Assembly: GCA_030045295.1 (NCBI GenBank)
Contig: JASIGD010000322.1
Location: 1 to 6,072 of the forward strand
Direction: 5' to 3'
Length of the DNA: 6,072 nt
Origin: Streptosporangiaceae bacterium
Lineage (GTDB): Bacteria; Actinomycetota; Actinomycetes; Streptosporangiales; Streptosporangiaceae
Position 1 is the first letter of the stretch. Every line of letters begins with the position of its first letter. The notes beneath the pieces are model-generated. The model searched no databases. It was given only the letters and a program-made list of their open reading frames with translations, and had not been told where the DNA came from. Below are positions 4,876 through 6,072 of the stretch, in pieces. Both the position numbers and the translations under genes were made by a program.

Positions 4876-6072
4876 TCACCGGGCGGCCGGGCCGCGGGTC
4901 CCGGGCGAGCCGGCCCGCAGCGCGGACAAGGCGGCGGCCAGCACCATGAATCCCATCATGGCGTAGAACGCGGCGTGCAGGCCCGTGGTGAACGCGACGG
5001 CGAGCGTGCCGTGCAGCGAGGTGCTGCCGACGAAGATCGCGAAGGCCAGGCCGCGGGAGATCGAACGCGAGGCGATGAGGATCGCGACCGCGAAGGAGAA
5101 CACCATGCCGATGTTCGCGAACGTCCGCAGCATGCCGGATGCGATGCCGAACGCCTCCGGCGGGGCCGCCTTCATGACCGCCGAGCTGTTCGCGGGGAAG
5201 AAGAAGCTGGCCCCGACTCCGTTGATCACGGCCGCCACCACCACGACCCACAGGCCGGTGGTCAGGCCGAGCTGTGCGTAGATGGCCAGGCCGACCACCT
5301 GGATGGCCAGGCCCGCGGTGGCGGGCAGGACCGGTCCGCGCCGGTCCGCGAGCCGCCCGGCGTAGGGGCCGACCACGGACCCCAGCACGTAGCCGGGGAC
5401 CAGCAGCAGCGAGGCGTGGATCGGGGTCAGGCCGCGCGGTCCCTGCAGGTACATGATCACCAGGAAGAGCACGGCGAAGCTCGCCAGTCCCTGGAACAGC
5501 GAGGCGAGCAGCGAGGCCGTCATCGTCGGCACCCGGAAGATCGACAGCGGCAGCATCGGCTCGCGCTGGTGCTGCTCGATGACGACGAACAGCCCGATCA
5601 GCGCGATCCCGCCGATCAGGTACCCCGCCACCTCGGCGTCGAACGCCGTGGTGGCCAGCCTGGTCATCGCCCACAGCACCCCGAACAGGCCCAGCCCCAG
5701 GCAGACCATGCCGGGCAGGTCCAGGGTGTGGCGCGACCGCTCGGCGCGGTCGCGCAGGACCCGGACGGCCGCCGCGAGCGCCGCGACGCCGACCGGCACG
5801 TTGATCCAGAACACCCACCGCCAGGACAGGTACGTGACGATCACGCCGCCGAGCACGATGCCGATCACCGCGCCCATCGTCCAGCCGATCGAGGTGAAGC
5901 CGTAGGCGCGGCCCCGGCGCTCCCGCGGGTACAGGTCGGCGATCACCGCTCCGCTGTTCGCCATGATGAACGCCCCGCCCACGCCCTGCACGACCCGGAA
6001 GGCGATGATCGACGCCTCGTTCCAGGACAGCGCGCAGGCCAGCGAGCCGAGCACGAAGACCGCGAACCCCGC
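4876..6072 (-). CDS. MFS drug-type exporter, DHA2-like (5' end cut by window edge)
   Basis: The minus-strand frame is open from the right edge, giving 398 residues to the TGA at 4876. The first visible residues, AGFAVFVLGSLACALSW, already lie in a membrane helix that is the third in relatives. A start at the internal GTG at 6054 is therefore unlikely, and about two N-terminal helices are missing. Visible signatures are RVVQGVGGAFIMANSGAVI, then DLYPRERRGRAYGF, a motif C-like helix (GWTMGAVIGIVLGG), and the DHA2-typical SWRWVFWINVPVG. The central loop with PMLPLSIFR follows, then YLQGPRGLTPIHASLLLVP and a second motif A-like GRLADRRG. About 11 membrane helices are visible, fitting a 14-helix proton-coupled exporter in the cytoplasmic membrane. 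Motif C has Ala and Ile where the GP-type antiporter motif has prolines, as in some DHA2 subgroups. The substrate is unknown. The gene is probably the first visible member of an operon with the MmcQ/YjbR gene. Confidence 0.92.
   Translation of the reverse strand, partial: AGFAVFVLGSLACALSWNEASIIAFRVVQGVGGAFIMANSGAVIADLYPRERRGRAYGFTSIGWTMGAVIGIVLGGVIVTYLSWRWVFWINVPVGVAALAAAVRVLRDRAERSRHTLDLPGMVCLGLGLFGVLWAMTRLATTAFDAEVAGYLIGGIALIGLFVVIEQHQREPMLPLSIFRVPTMTASLLASLFQGLASFAVLFLVIMYLQGPRGLTPIHASLLLVPGYVLGSVVGPYAGRLADRRGPVLPATAGLAIQVVGLAIYAQLGLTTGLWVVVVAAVINGVGASFFFPANSSAVMKAAPPEAFGIASGMLRTFANIGMVFSFAVAILIASRSISRGLAFAIFVGSTSLHGTLAVAFTTGLHAAFYAMMGFMVLAAALSALRAGSPGTRGPAAR

Noticed and set aside
4877..4879. 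GTG start for the MmcQ/YjbR gene, overlapping the exporter stop.
   Set aside because: It is in frame and would be a neat coupling, but it has no Shine-Dalgarno, and the family N-terminus begins at the ATG six codons later. It cannot be fully excluded.
3824..4966. A 380-codon open frame on the plus strand.
   Set aside because: It is antisense to the amidohydrolase, MmcQ/YjbR and exporter genes and has no recognisable domain. It is a GC-driven shadow.
4502..5818. One 438-residue protein ending in the MmcQ/YjbR domain, as a fusion.
   Set aside because: The upstream part is an out-of-frame reading of the MFS exporter and is low-complexity Arg/Gly/Ala sequence. The real gene starts at the ATG at 4861.
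4876..6054. MFS gene starting at the GTG at 6054.
   Set aside because: The frame stays open to the window edge, and the residues before this codon (AGFAVF) continue a conserved membrane helix. The true start is outside the window.
1..6072. A previously undescribed multi-gene system spanning the window.
   Set aside because: The genes belong to at least four transcription units on both strands, most are in known families, and no shared pathway or mobile-element boundary is visible.

Overview
The window is a gene-dense stretch of very high-GC DNA with strong third-position G/C bias and GTG starts. The protein styles are typical of Actinobacteria. The TPR-containing STAND regulator, the DHA2-type exporter and the exonuclease III sequence suggest a Pseudonocardiaceae-like soil actinomycete such as Amycolatopsis, but this placement is inference from sequence style, not a database result.

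Layout from left to right: (1) 1-2162, minus strand, a large AfsR/LuxR-LAL-like signal-transduction ATPase (VGRE start, Walker A/B, GLPLA, TPR-like repeats) whose C-terminus lies beyond the left edge. (2) 2163-2340, a 178-base divergent intergenic region with an 8+8 bp inverted repeat, direct repeats that extend into the next gene, and candidate promoters in both directions. (3) 2341-2721, plus strand, a small acidic cytoplasmic protein of unknown function with a textbook leaderless promoter. (4) 2785-3603, plus strand, exonuclease III (xth type) with a complete set of catalytic residues. (5) 3596-4444, minus strand, an amidohydrolase-2 (ACMSD-like) metal-dependent enzyme. It overlaps the exonuclease tail to tail by 8 bases and has its own leaderless promoter. 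(6) 4502-4861, minus strand, an MmcQ/YjbR-family protein. (7) 4876-6072, minus strand, a DHA2-like MFS exporter whose N-terminus lies beyond the right edge.

The exporter and the MmcQ/YjbR gene are 14 bases apart and probably form one transcript. A GC-only hairpin follows this pair, and then comes the separate promoter of the amidohydrolase. The small unknown gene and the exonuclease are 63 bases apart on the same strand and could be co-transcribed. Nothing links all the genes into one pathway; this reads as ordinary chromosome.

The most notable signals are regulatory. Two genes, one with an ATG start and one with GTG, each have a TAnnnT -10 hexamer at exactly -12 to -7 from the first base of the start codon and no usable Shine-Dalgarno sequence. 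In addition, a cluster of repeated 10-11-mers surrounds the start of the small unknown gene. I found no mobile element, CRISPR array, tRNA, rRNA or defence system.
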